A stretch of 64,000 nucleotides of DNA, from contig CBDBVC010000013.1 in assembly GCA_965212525.1 (NCBI GenBank), forward strand, positions 145,235 to 209,234. The letters are read 5' to 3'. Both the position numbers and the translations under genes were made by a program. The notes beneath the pieces were generated by a model. The model was not told where the DNA came from. It was given only the letters and a program-made list of their open reading frames with translations, and ran no database searches. Source of the DNA: SZUA-38 sp965212525 (GTDB lineage Bacteria; Pseudomonadota; Gammaproteobacteria; Xanthomonadales; SZUA-38). This document shows positions 44,619 through 54,403 of the stretch, one piece after another (within the stretch, counting starts at the first letter, position 1; every line of letters begins with the position of its first letter).

Positions 44619-45683
44619 TCACGGACTGGCAAGCACATCTGGTGGCTGCATCGTGGACATTCGACTCGGCACCCTGTTGAGCAGTTCGGTAGGCGCCGCA
44701 AGCGCGATACCCGCATCGTTCAATTCATCCAGCTTGGGAATCAGCCAGTTCAGGGTGGAACGATGTGGATGTGCAATGGCAATGGCCTGACCCTCGCGCC
44801 TGGCGATGCGAATCATCTGTGCAAAGGACTGATCCATGGATGCCACATCCATGTCATGATCCAGAAACACTCGACGACTCAGCGCCGGCACGCCAAGATC
44901 ACGGGCGGTCTTCATGGCAACCGAAGTGGCCGTTGTCCTGGAATCGAGAAAGAAGTGCTGATCCCTGCTCTTGAGCTCGCTCATCAGCCATTGCATCGGT
45001 TCAGCGGCAGAGGTCAGTACACTGCCCTGATGATTGTTCACACCAATGGCATAGGGAATTCGCTTCAGTGATTCACGCAACTGCGCCAGAAACTCGCCCT
45101 CATCCAGCGACAGGGTCAGTGTATCCGGCTCGGCATATTCGCTATCCCCACCCTGCAACGGCAGATGTATCAGGATTTCATGCCCGGATTCCCAGCCCTG
45201 ACGCGCAATCTTCAAACCATAGGGACTGTTGGGCAGCACGGCCAGAGCAATTTCGGGCGGCAGGTCAATGACACTTCGATCCCTGACCCAGTTGTGCCCC
45301 AGATCGTCAATGATGATCACCACCCGGGGTTGTCCGGAATGCGCTGACCTGACATTGCGGTTCCCGGTCACCAGTGAATCTGATTCGGCAGCCGCCAACG
45401 CCTCACTGACTCTTGTATCATCCACAGACACAACTTCGGGTTCGGGCAGCGGCTGAATCGGGCTGGTTATCCGCATCGGTTCCATACGATGACGAATGAT
45501 GGCTGGTTCCTCGGCAATCGTGTCGTCAGCAGCCACCACGACCATGGGTTCAAGCCGGTGCGTGGCCTGGAGTGGCACTTCCCTTGAAAGACTGATCGGG
45601 CCGGAAAGGCTGACCGGTGCCGCGTTCATCTGTTCGGCCAGTAACACCATCATTTCAAGAAAAACGACCAGAACCGGATTCAT
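44619..45683 (-). CDS. Divergent polysaccharide deacetylase family protein
   Basis: 354 residues. An N-terminal hydrophobic segment is followed by a variable linker. From about residue 125 comes the YibQ-type divergent polysaccharide deacetylase domain: RVVIIIDDLGHN (metal Asp pair), LPPEIALAVLPNSPYG, HEILIHLPLQGG, GVNNHQGSVLTS and FFLDSRTTATS. The substrate is unknown. Its ATG overlaps the stop of the S41 protease gene (ATGA). This pairing is widely conserved beside envC. Confidence 0.9.
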   Translation of the reverse strand: MNPVLVVFLEMMVLLAEQMNAAPVSLSGPISLSREVPLQATHRLEPMVVVAADDTIAEEPAIIRHRMEPMRITSPIQPLPEPEVVSVDDTRVSEALAAAESDSLVTGNRNVRSAHSGQPRVVIIIDDLGHNWVRDRSVIDLPPEIALAVLPNSPYGLKIARQGWESGHEILIHLPLQGGDSEYAEPDTLTLSLDEGEFLAQLRESLKRIPYAIGVNNHQGSVLTSAAEPMQWLMSELKSRDQHFFLDSRTTATSVAMKTARDLGVPALSRRVFLDHDMDVASMDQSFAQMIRIARREGQAIAIAHPHRSTLNWLIPKLDELNDAGIALAAPTELLNRVPSRMSTMQPPDVLASP

Positions 45684-47161
45684 GACAATCCGACCTCCAT
45701 CGTTGCCTCTGGCGATTGCTGGCGCTGGGCACCCGACCGGTCCGACTCATCGGCTGATGTCGCCGTCTGGTTCATCAGTTGCATGCTGTGAAGTAACAGC
45801 AGCGCCCTGTACAGAGGGTAGTCCGAGCCGGACAGCACGATCCAGCTGCGGTCGCTACCCTGGAACGACTCATCAGCTTCAGCACGCAGATGGCCATTGA
45901 GCGATGACTCGAGCCTCAGATCTGTCCGTCTCGATTCTTCATTCACCACCTGATTGGCCTCGGAAATCCAGATATCCGGTACCACACCCCTGGCCTGGAT
46001 GGGTGTTCCCAGTGGTGAATAGTAACGTGCAGTGGTGAGTTTGATGGCGCCACCATTGCGCAGTGGCAGTATGGTCTGTACTGAACCCTTGCCAAAGGTG
46101 CGTGTACCCATGACAAGTGCACGCCGGTTGTCCTGCAGGGCGGCAGCGACAATTTCGGCTGCCGATGCCGTCACATGATCGACCAGAATCACGATGGGTG
46201 CCCCATTGATCTCGTCTTCAGGCGCGGCTGACAGGGTGAGATCGGATGTCTCACCGTCTTCACCGCGGGAACGGGTGGTGACAATATCGCCACTGTGCAT
46301 GAACAAATCTGCAAGACCCACTGCCGAGTTGAGTACACCACCACTGTTGTCGCGCATATCGAGCACCAGCCCGGTGAGACCGCGATCGGTACCCGATTTG
46401 AGTCTGTCCAGCGTCTGGCTGGCGGTTTCCGCCGTACCGGTCTGGAACTCGGTGATGCGCAGATAACCGATGTCTCCCTCGTACAGTCGTGAATAGACAC
46501 TGGGCACATCGATCAGGGCACGTTCCACGGCCACATCACGCACACTGTCACTGCCCTCCGATTCGATGGAAAGTACAACGGTCGTGCCGATTTCACCGCG
46601 AACACGCTTGAGCACATCACTCACCGTGAGCCGGGTAACGGGCTCATCCGCCACGCCTCGAATCAGATCGCCCGCTGTCAGACCGGCCGCGTCGGCCGGT
46701 GACCCACGGGTCACCTTCTCGATAGTCAGACCGGTTTTGAGCCAGCGTACCTCGATACCCACGCCGCCATATTGGCCGGTATTGTCCTCTTCCAGTGCCT
46801 TGCGTTCTTCTGGGCTCAGATAACGGGTGTGGGGGTCCAGATGGGACAACATGCCGTCAATGGCATCTTCGATCAGTTCCTGGTCACGGGTGGGTTCGAC
46901 GTAATGACGCTGAACATAACCGAGGACATCCGTCAGTGTTCGCAATTCATCCAGAGTCAGCGCCAGCTCACGTGACGGGGCTGCAGCTCTCTGTTCGGTT
47001 GCGGCATCCTGTTCTGGCTGATCCGCAGCATAAGCTGTCGTGACCAGCAGCAGACAAACCAGCATGAATGACAGGGCACGATGACGAAGCCGCGTCCACT
47101 TGCCAGCCGACGCTACGGGTGATCGGTTTGCCTCGGTTTCAGATGTTGCTGTATTTGACAA
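45680..47161 (-). CDS. S41-family C-terminal processing peptidase
   Basis: 493 residues. A membrane/signal segment lies at about 28-46, preceded by a charged N-terminus. A PDZ domain (about 125-200: YGGVGIEVRW, GSPADAAGLTAGDLI) precedes the peptidase. The Ser/Lys dyad is in VDHVTASAAEIVAAAL and TFGKGSVQTI, with LVLDMRDNSGGVLNSAV in front. It cuts C-terminal regions of periplasmic proteins. The usual upstream partner envC is absent; the next gene is on the other strand. Confidence 0.92.
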   Translation of the reverse strand: MSNTATSETEANRSPVASAGKWTRLRHRALSFMLVCLLLVTTAYAADQPEQDAATEQRAAAPSRELALTLDELRTLTDVLGYVQRHYVEPTRDQELIEDAIDGMLSHLDPHTRYLSPEERKALEEDNTGQYGGVGIEVRWLKTGLTIEKVTRGSPADAAGLTAGDLIRGVADEPVTRLTVSDVLKRVRGEIGTTVVLSIESEGSDSVRDVAVERALIDVPSVYSRLYEGDIGYLRITEFQTGTAETASQTLDRLKSGTDRGLTGLVLDMRDNSGGVLNSAVGLADLFMHSGDIVTTRSRGEDGETSDLTLSAAPEDEINGAPIVILVDHVTASAAEIVAAALQDNRRALVMGTRTFGKGSVQTILPLRNGGAIKLTTARYYSPLGTPIQARGVVPDIWISEANQVVNEESRRTDLRLESSLNGHLRAEADESFQGSDRSWIVLSGSDYPLYRALLLLHSMQLMNQTATSADESDRSGAQRQQSPEATMEVGLS

Positions 47162-47340
47162 GTTAGCTCAGCTGCCGTATTCATTCACACGCAGACAGTG
47201 TAACGGTGTTGAATCGGCTGTGCCACTCAGTCCAGACAGATCGCGGCGCCTGTGGAAGCTGATGTGAGTCGCCTGAATTTGGTAAAGGGCATGCCGGAAT
47301 CATGATGATGCAGCCATCAGCAAAAACAACGGAGCAGCCC

Positions 47341-47637
47341 ATGTCCAAGTCAGAAAAAGTGACCGTACTGAACATCAACTGTCCGGGCAGTGAGAGCCGG
47401 GTAGATGCAGAGAAGTACTCGGCGATGAAATCTGCCCTGCTGACAGCGCTGCCCGAATCCGAGCCAGGTCTGACTCAGTCTGAAATGATCAATGCCATCC
47501 AGCCACACCTGAGACAGGACCTGTGGCCCAATGGCGCCAAGTCTGCCTGGTGGTGCAAGACGGTACAACTGGATCTGGAAGCACGTGGCGCAGTGCAGCG
47601 AGTGCCAGGCAAGCCGCTGCGCTGGCATCGCATCTGA
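47341..47637 (+). CDS. DUF6958-like small protein
   Basis: 98 residues from ATG 47341, seven bases after GGAG. KYSAMKSALLTALPESEPGLTQ, PNGAKSAWWCKTVQLDLEARGAVQR and KPLRWHRI (cited in parts) resemble a conserved small cytoplasmic family with winged-helix character. I recall the name DUF6958, at moderate confidence. It ends nine bases before the DUF2238 gene, so the two are probably co-transcribed. Confidence 0.72.
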   Translation: MSKSEKVTVLNINCPGSESRVDAEKYSAMKSALLTALPESEPGLTQSEMINAIQPHLRQDLWPNGAKSAWWCKTVQLDLEARGAVQRVPGKPLRWHRI

Positions 47638-47646
47638 GGTGATGCA

Positions 47647-48408
47647 ATGACCAGGACAGAAGCAACGATCGATCACGCACCCGTCACGCATACCCGCTAT
47701 GCCATGATCCTGCTGGTGCTGTTCCTGATCTGGCTGGTGGCCTGGTCTTCACCGCCAAAGAACTGGGAAAACTGGTCGCTTGAAAACATTCTGGTCTTCA
47801 TCGCCGTACCCCTGCTGGTACTGACTCACCGACAGTTTCCACTGTCCCGTATCTCCTATACCCTGATTTTCATCTTTCTGTGCCTGCACGAGATCGGCGC
47901 CCATTACTCGTATTCCAAGGTTCCCTATAACGAGTGGAGTGCCGCCCTGTTCGGCATCTCGATCAATGACATGTTTGGCCTGGAGCGCAATCATTTTGAT
48001 CGAGCCATCCATTTTGCCTACGGCCTGTTGCTGGCCTATCCCATTCGCGAAGTGTTCGTGCGAATCGTCAGTGTCCGTGGCTTCTGGGGTTATTTCCTGC
48101 CACTGGATCTGACCATGTCGACCTCCATGATCTTCGAGTTGTTCGAATGGTGGGCCGCCGAGCTGTTTGGCGGTGACCTGGGCATTGCCTATCTCGGCAC
48201 CCAGGGCGATGTCTGGGATGCACACAAGGACATGGCACTGGCCAGTCTGGGGGCCATCATTGCCATGACCGTCACCGCCATGATCAATGTCCGGCTGCAA
48301 CGGGATTTTGCCCAGGAATGGAGTGACAGCCTGTCGGTCAAGATGCGCCGCCCGCTGGGTGAGGATGAAATTGCCCGCATGCTGGAAGAGAACAAGAACC
48401 AGCCCTGA
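47647..48408 (+). CDS. DUF2238 (YjdF-like) membrane protein
   Basis: 253 residues with about six membrane segments. Conserved DUF2238 features are visible: LHEIGAHYSYSKVP, GLERNHFDRAIHFAYGLLLAYPIRE, IFELFEWWAAELFGGDLGIAYLGTQGD (cited in parts) and WDAHKDMALASLGA. The many His, Glu and Asp residues at membrane borders suggest an enzyme or metal site, but the function is unknown. Confidence 0.88.
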   Translation: MTRTEATIDHAPVTHTRYAMILLVLFLIWLVAWSSPPKNWENWSLENILVFIAVPLLVLTHRQFPLSRISYTLIFIFLCLHEIGAHYSYSKVPYNEWSAALFGISINDMFGLERNHFDRAIHFAYGLLLAYPIREVFVRIVSVRGFWGYFLPLDLTMSTSMIFELFEWWAAELFGGDLGIAYLGTQGDVWDAHKDMALASLGAIIAMTVTAMINVRLQRDFAQEWSDSLSVKMRRPLGEDEIARMLEENKNQP

Positions 48409-48437
48409 CCAGCCTCACAATCAGTCCCGTCTGAATA

Positions 48438-48458
48438 TGCGTTCAATGATTGAACGCA
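48438..48458. promoter_or_regulatory. 21-base perfect dyad, candidate operator
   Basis: The half-site TGCGTTCAAT is followed by one base and its exact inverse ATTGAACGCA. With a one-base centre it cannot be a terminator loop and suits a dimeric regulator. It lies 30 bases after the DUF2238 gene and 137 bases before the IPTL-CTERM-like protein gene. Confidence 0.45.
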
Positions 48459-48594
48459 CCTCCGGAATCCATCAATTCAGTGTATTCCATGTTGTTAATG
48501 CAGATGGCCTGCATGAATTCACATTTTCTGGCGTGTTTTTCTCCGCATCACGTTCTCCCGCTGTATCACTCATGAGAATAAAGCGCAGGACAAC

Positions 48595-49878
48595 ATGACT
48601 ACCCAAGCACACACCCTGAAGTCTCACATGCCAGCCAGACTGATCTCGCCGCTGTTCACACTGCTTGCCTGCCTGTTGTTGTCAGGTGGGGCCATGGCGC
48701 AGAGCGAGCCGCAGGTGTTTGATGACCCAGGATTCGACAATGACAGTTTCGAGTCCGGTGATCTGAGCCGGCTGCCCTGGCAGAACATCGGTGATCGTGA
48801 CTGGTTCGTTGACAGCGTCGCAGCGGTTGATGGCAGCTTCGCCGTTCGGACACCCGATGATCTGGGTGGATCGGATCGTGCCGAACTGATCCTGACAGTG
48901 ACCACCGGAAATGGCCAGATCACCTACACACGGGAAGATCAGGTGGGTGATCAGAGTACGCTGCAGTTCTTCATCGACGGCGTCAATCAGGAAATTGTCA
49001 CTGATGGTACCGCTCGGGAAACGGTTAGCTTTCCGGTCAGTGCAGGTGTCCACACCTTCAGCTGGCTGTATACGGTCAACCCGATTGAAGGCACCGGTTC
49101 GAACATCCGAGGCAGCACCAGTACAGCACACATCGATCTGGTGTCATTCCCGCTGCCGGTGTATCAGACCACGGAAAATGCCGTGTTCACCCTGGCGGCA
49201 CCGGGCGTGCTGGCCAATGACTTCGATGCCGACGGTGACCCGCTGGTGATCGACAAGCCACCGGTGATCAGCGATGGCGCTGCCGTTGTCGAGTTGCTGC
49301 CGACCGGGGGGTTCAGCTACGACCCGCGCAACAGCTTCCAGATCCAATCACTGGCCGAGGGCACTCAGGTGACCGACACATTCCGCTATTCACTGGCCGG
49401 TGGCAGCAATGAAGCCACGGTATCGGTCGCACTGACGGGTGTGAACGATGCGCCCGATGCACAGGACGACAGCGGTGCTGGTTTTGAAGTGGCTGCAGAT
49501 GACATCCTGCTGACAGCCAGCGTGCTCGACAATGACAGCGACATCGATCAGAACGACGTGCTGAGCATTGCAACCATCAACACAGCAGCAACCTCCGGCA
49601 TCGTCACTGATCTGGGCAATGGCAGCTTCCGCTACGATCCGGCTGGTGCGTTCGACAACCTGCTGCAGGGCCAGAGCGCCAGCGACAGTTTTGTCTATAC
49701 CGTGCAGGACAGCCTCGGTGCCACCGACACAGCCGTGGTCACCATCACCGTGTTTGGCCGTGGAACACCGCTGAGTGTCCCGACATTGAACCGAGTCGGC
49801 CTGTTGCTCATGATTGTTATGATCATGCTCGTCAGCATCATCAGAATCCAGAACCGAAAGGAACACCGACCCGAATAG
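48595..49878 (+). CDS. Secreted cadherin/Ig-like repeat protein with IPTL-CTERM-like tail
   Basis: 427 residues. A signal peptide ends near GAMAQSE. An N-terminal beta domain is followed by at least two tandem VCBS/cadherin-type repeats (VLANDFDADGDPLVIDKPP, GGFSYDPRNSF; VLDNDSDIDQNDVLSI, GSFRYDPAGAF). The C-terminus has VPTLNRVGLLLMIVMIML followed by a basic IRIQNRK tail. This matches the IPTL-CTERM layout (I/V-P-T-L, hydrophobic helix, Arg-rich end), thought to be a sorting signal. It is probably a surface protein. AGGA precedes the ATG. Confidence 0.85.
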   Translation: MTTQAHTLKSHMPARLISPLFTLLACLLLSGGAMAQSEPQVFDDPGFDNDSFESGDLSRLPWQNIGDRDWFVDSVAAVDGSFAVRTPDDLGGSDRAELILTVTTGNGQITYTREDQVGDQSTLQFFIDGVNQEIVTDGTARETVSFPVSAGVHTFSWLYTVNPIEGTGSNIRGSTSTAHIDLVSFPLPVYQTTENAVFTLAAPGVLANDFDADGDPLVIDKPPVISDGAAVVELLPTGGFSYDPRNSFQIQSLAEGTQVTDTFRYSLAGGSNEATVSVALTGVNDAPDAQDDSGAGFEVAADDILLTASVLDNDSDIDQNDVLSIATINTAATSGIVTDLGNGSFRYDPAGAFDNLLQGQSASDSFVYTVQDSLGATDTAVVTITVFGRGTPLSVPTLNRVGLLLMIVMIMLVSIIRIQNRKEHRPE

Positions 49879-50118
49879 AGAGCTGTCATATCGACAGCCT
49901 ATCTGATCAGGTAAATTCGATAGGTTCACACCTGGCTCACTGCTTCAGGTTCGCCGTGACAGGCATCGCGGCTATTGGCATGCTGTGACGGGCACTTTGA
50001 GACAAAGTACAGCGAACTCGATCATTCAGTGCCACAAAATGAACAGAACCATTTCATGACGTGAATCAGATTGTACTGAACAATCCGGTGCTACAGACGT
50101 CATAATCGACAGGCGAAT

Positions 50119-51106
50119 ATGGTTTATCGAGGCCAATATTACGAACTGATCATCATACTGTGCTGTGTCGCTTTCCTTGCGATACCTCAGCCAGCACGTG
50201 CCTGTATGTGCAATTACCTTGAGTCTGCACAAGCTCGATTCGCTTATGTCAAACAGAGTGGCATCACGGCCTTTCTGGGTGATGTGACTGCGAGTGTTAT
50301 CGAACACGAGACCGTTTGCTCAAGCGATAATCGACATTGTCGAGAAGAGAAATACGATCGGGTTCAGTTTGAACTGGTTGAAGCATTCGGAGCCATTTCA
50401 GACCCATCCATGACGATTCATGTTGATCGGGGCAACTCGTGCTACACCCGATTGAAACCCCGACAGCGCTATCTTGTCGTCGCCAGTAAATATAATGAGA
50501 AATGGCATACCACATTGTGTGAGGCTCGGCTGGTCGACGCATCCAGAGATGATTACGAGGACCGGCTGGCCGATCTGGCCTATCTCAGATCAATACAGCA
50601 CCAATTGAGCAACCCATGGCTGGCCAGAATTGATTCGGATCATCAATTCGCCAGGGATTTTCTGTCACATCAGATTTCACAAGGCAACCGGGACCATCAC
50701 GGCATATCACATGAGGTCAATGTCCGGGCCACGCTCTGGCATGATCTGGATCAGGATGGCGAGGATGACCTGATTGCCCATTTCACGGTTGGACAACTGG
50801 TAGATCCGGGCAAGGTTGGCCCCTGGATCAGGCAGGAACGACACGGGGTTACCGTGTTTCTGAACAAGGGAGATGTTCTGGAAGATCTGCCACCCACCCT
50901 GGCTGGACTGGTGTTCTGAGGATGAGCATTCTGGCGGGCTCAAGGGCGACGAAAAAACCCTGCTTGTACTCGGCTGCCCTACTGAAAACAGCGACTCAGA
51001 GACTGGATTCAGCTACCAGCAATTGCGTCTCCAGCTCAAGCAAGACGGCAATCTCTGGTCTGTCGGACAGTGGCAACAGCCTGCACCCAAATTACCGATC
51101 GATTGA
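50119..51106 (+). pseudogene. Exported Cys-rich protein (TIMP-like start), one frameshift
   Basis: A signal peptide ends in ARA, and the mature protein begins CMCNYLESAQARFAY. That resembles the N-terminal C-x-C of TIMP/netrin-like domains, with further Cys in a mostly beta region (to about 150). The first frame stops at 50919. The second, from about 50917 to 51106, continues sensibly (EDEHSGGLKGDEKTLLVLGC). Skipping one base at 50915-50917 would give about 328 residues. The 266-residue product could also be real and complete. The domain name is a tentative inference. Confidence 0.6.
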
Positions 51107-51153
51107 AGCGTTTCGACATCTGGCACACCATCCAATCGGGCTAACGGCATAGC

Positions 51154-52618
51154 CTATTCGAACCCGTCTTCAAAGATGATGGATACCGACAGACGCTGCA
51201 GCCAGACTTCATGCTCATCGGGAACACCCACCGAAGCTATCGTCAGTACCAGACCAGACAGCAAGGAATTCCTGCTTGTCCGGATTGATCACCTGGGCTG
51301 TTGCCAGTGCATCGAACTCGGAGTCATCCGGACCCATATCAGAGATGGCAACGGACCGTTCAATCAGGTCACCGTCCTGGCTGATCCGCTGAGCCCAGAT
51401 TTCATACTCGTCACTATCCGGACCACCAGTACCCGAGGTCACCTGATCGCCCTGCCAGATCACCAGGTATTCGCTGTTGACCGGATCGAATGCGGCACGC
51501 GGTCGAAACGCAGCAAAACCGGTGTTGCCTGTGCCGCCCATGCGCGAAATCCTGAACGACTGAATTTCCTGTGCAGCGCTGTTCAGCAGACTGCCGAAGA
51601 TTTCAAATTCATCGTCAATCAGACCACCGCTGCTATCGTCACCATGCCAGACCACCAGCCACCGGTCATTGTTTTGATCGAATGCCAGGTGCGGCCGAAA
51701 CGCACCGTAACTCGCATCACCCAGACCACCCCCCATATCTGAAATACGGAAGTCATTGATTCCGATTTCATTGCCGAATCGATCAAGGCGCTGACCAAAG
51801 ATTTCAAATTCGTTTTCGACTTGCCCGCCCGCATCATCATCACCATTCCAAAGCACCAGATACTGGGGCTGATTGCTGTTGAAGGCTACGGCAGGAATTG
51901 AGGCTCCACGGCTTGAATCACCGTCAATGCCCATATCGGAAATTCTGAAGTCATTGGCACCGATTTCCTGTCCCTGGCCATCCAGACGCTGGCCGAAGAT
52001 CTCATATTCCTCATCGGCCAGGCCCGAGTCCGGATCATCGGCAAACCAGATCACCAGGTATTCATCATCGGCCGGATTGTAGACCACCCTGGGCGAGCGC
52101 CCCTGTCTTATACTTCCAGGATCCTGACCGATATCGGAAATCTGAATATCCCCGCCGATTCCAGTCCCGTCGGCTGACAGTCGCTGCACGAATATTTCAA
52201 CATCATCGTCGATACCATTGCTGAAATCGTCACCCATCCAGGCAACCAGGTATTCGTTGCGTAGCGAATTGTGTGCCACAGAGGGCTGAAAGGCACCGAA
52301 GAGAGGATTGCCATTGGCCATGTTGGAAATGGTGAAATTGAAGATGCCGGTCGGTAGCCCTTCAAGCGTCACACGCTGTCCATGAATTTCGAATTCACCA
52401 CCCACGACATGATTTTCAGACCAGACGATCAGGTACTCTTCATCGATACTGTTGTAGGCCACTACCGGATCGCTGGCATCGAAATTGGCATCGCCGACCG
52501 GACCGACATTGCTCACGCGCAAGTCATTTTGACCAATTTCGAGGCCGTACGCATTCGAGGTTAAACACAGGGCCAGCCCTGCAGCCAGTATGCTTTGGCA
52601 AATGGTGCATCTGCTCAT
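51154..52618 (-). pseudogene. Secreted repeat protein (probable beta-propeller) with DGFE tail, one frameshift
   Basis: A signal peptide covers about 1-25. About seven repeats of ~60 residues follow, of the form P-x-x-A-[FY]-N...EYLVIW-x-GDD...EIFGQRLD...G-x-EIG-x-N-D-FRISDMG; seven such units would suit a beta-propeller. The first frame ends at 51215. Skipping one base near 51218-51228 gives EHEVWLQRLSVSIIFEDGFE and a stop at 51154. That tail matches LFDDGFES of the next gene and completes the last repeat. A GTGTTCGG-N14-GCATCTGT element lies 35 bases before the ATG. Confidence 0.78.
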
Positions 52619-52653
52619 GAATCGGATTCCCGTCGGTTAATGTCCATATCGAA

Positions 52654-52683
52654 ACAGATGCAATCCGAACCATTTCCGAACAC
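52654..52683 (-). promoter_or_regulatory. Putative ECF sigma promoter, copy 3
   Basis: GTGTTCGG (52683-52676), 14 bases, GCATCTGT (52661-52654), 35 bases before the repeat-protein ATG at 52618. The 14-base spacer differs completely from the other two copies, so only the two boxes are conserved. Presumed target of the sigma factor at 59010. Confidence 0.72.
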
Positions 52684-52704
52684 ATCATCCCACAGTGGTC
52701 ATGA

Positions 52705-54247
52705 TCATGATTCAAAACCGTCATCAAACAACGGAAGAACATCATCCGGGTTGTATTCATAGGCGCCGCTGTCGGGGTCGGCATCACGCGGAAAGTAACG
52801 CTGATCCAGCATCAGTGGACTCGCACCGACGGCATTACCGATCGCCGGGCTGCCTGCTGGCAGTGAATGGGTTTCTGTCGGTCCACCATTGTCGCGCAAG
52901 GTCAGATCGAGTAGCCCACGCAGCGGCTCGCCGAACTGGTCGTTGGCACTCCCCAGCTCACAGGTATCGCCGGGTGATTCGATGTTCCCACCCGAGCGAT
53001 ATCATCGTGCTGAATTGCCCGATGGCGCATTCACCACTGATGATTGTGTTCACCATCCTGAGTACAGAACCGTTAAATGGTGAATTCAGTACACGCTGCG
53101 ATGCCTGCTCATTCTCGGCAATCGTGACGTGTGATAGCGTATTCATACCCGGTCCTAACACAATGCCGTGACCACTGAACGTCTGGTTACCACTCACTGT
53201 GACATTGGTGAGCGTTAGATTCATAAACGAATAGAGCGCAGCAGCCTCGTCAAATGCGGTATTTCGCGAAATCATGGATGAACGAATCGTGACACCTTCA
53301 GAGTGATCAGCGATGATCGTATCCGTATAGATCCCGCCACCATCAGCAATCGCGGTATTACCATCAATACCAGAGCCCTCGATCACCAGACCCACACCGG
53401 ACACCCGCAAACCACCGCCAAAGACACCAAAATTATCATTGATTCTGGAATCACTGATCAGAGCCGTGAATTGCCCGTTCAAATCCGTCAGACTGATCCC
53501 TCCAGGCCCTGTATTTCCGCGATTGGCAATGACTTCAGAGCCGATAATTTCAGTGCTGACAGACGGCACTGCGGCATCAAGATCCTGAATCGACAGGCCG
53601 CCTGCGAGTCCGCCCTCATTGAACTCGATCACGTTATTAATGATGAAAAGCGAACCACCGATCTGTGACAAGCCGCCGCCACCGCCAGTTGAATCGGACA
53701 CATTTTCGTAAAGTCGCACATCGATCAGCCGCAGGTTCGAATTCATGGCATAAATACCCCCGCCATCGGCAGACCGGTTTTGGCCCACTTGCACACGCTG
53801 CAGTTCAAGCTCAGCATTGATTGCACGGATACCGCCACCTGCATCGGCCGAATCACCGCCTCGAATCGCGGCGTCCCTGATGGTCAGGCTCGTCGCAGCA
53901 TGGACATCCAGCACCCTGTCCGGTATCAGATGCACGTCGATACGTGTTCGTTCACCCGTGTCCGGATTCTGTGTACCCTGGATGATGAGATCATCGGTAA
54001 TATCCAGATCGCCACTGATGCCCAAATCATCGAGGCCTTGCCGTAACAGCAGATAAATGTCATTGGCCAGAACGATCGTGTCCTCTCCCGGATTGGCATT
54101 GGCATCTAGCACGGCCTCGCGCAAGGAACAGTCATCCACCTGACAGCCATCCGGGGCCGGATCATCGATTCGTGTGGGTACGAAATCAGCAGCCTGGATG
54201 GCGGTTGCCCAGATGAGGGCCGATAAGATAATAACGATTCGGTTCAT
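52705..54247 (-). pseudogene. Secreted CSLREA-domain beta-helix protein with DGFE tail, one frameshift
   Basis: The signal peptide ends IQAADF. The CSLREA motif (DDCSLREAVLDANANPGEDTI, cited short: CSLREA) at about 40 starts a domain that usually precedes a right-handed beta-helix. Repeated G-G-G-I/L rungs follow (ADAGGGIRA, SADGGGIYA, AIADGGGIYTD), typical of adhesin-like surface proteins. The first frame stops at 52958. Removing one G near 52980-52990 joins it to GDTCELGSANDQFGEPLRGLL, then LRDNGGPTETHSLPAGSPAIG and the end DVLPLFDDGFES. The restored protein has about 513 residues. It is preceded by a copy of the putative sigma promoter. Confidence 0.82.
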
Positions 54248-54282
54248 GCGATTCTGTCAATCGATTCTCAGTCTTACCGTCA

Positions 54283-54312
54283 ACAGATGCACATCAAGAG
54301 AAAACCGAACAC
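54283..54312 (-). promoter_or_regulatory. Putative ECF sigma promoter, copy 2
   Basis: GTGTTCGG (54312-54305), 14 bases, GCATCTGT (54290-54283), 35 bases before the CSLREA gene ATG at 54247. It shares a longer stretch, AGTGTTCGGTTTTC, with copy 1. Confidence 0.75.
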
Positions 54313-54403
54313 TTATTCGGTATTGTCAGGCCACAGTATCTCGATCCGGTCTACACCGAATGGTAGTGATCGATTAGCTTTGCGACACTCCGAAATCCAA
54401 CAG

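Noticed and set aside
54301..54321. Hairpin ACCGAA / TTCGGT with a short T-run on the minus strand, like a weak terminator after the glycosyltransferase gene
   Set aside because: The stem is only 6 bp, the T-run is broken, and one arm coincides with the conserved GTGTTCGG promoter box, which explains the sequence better.
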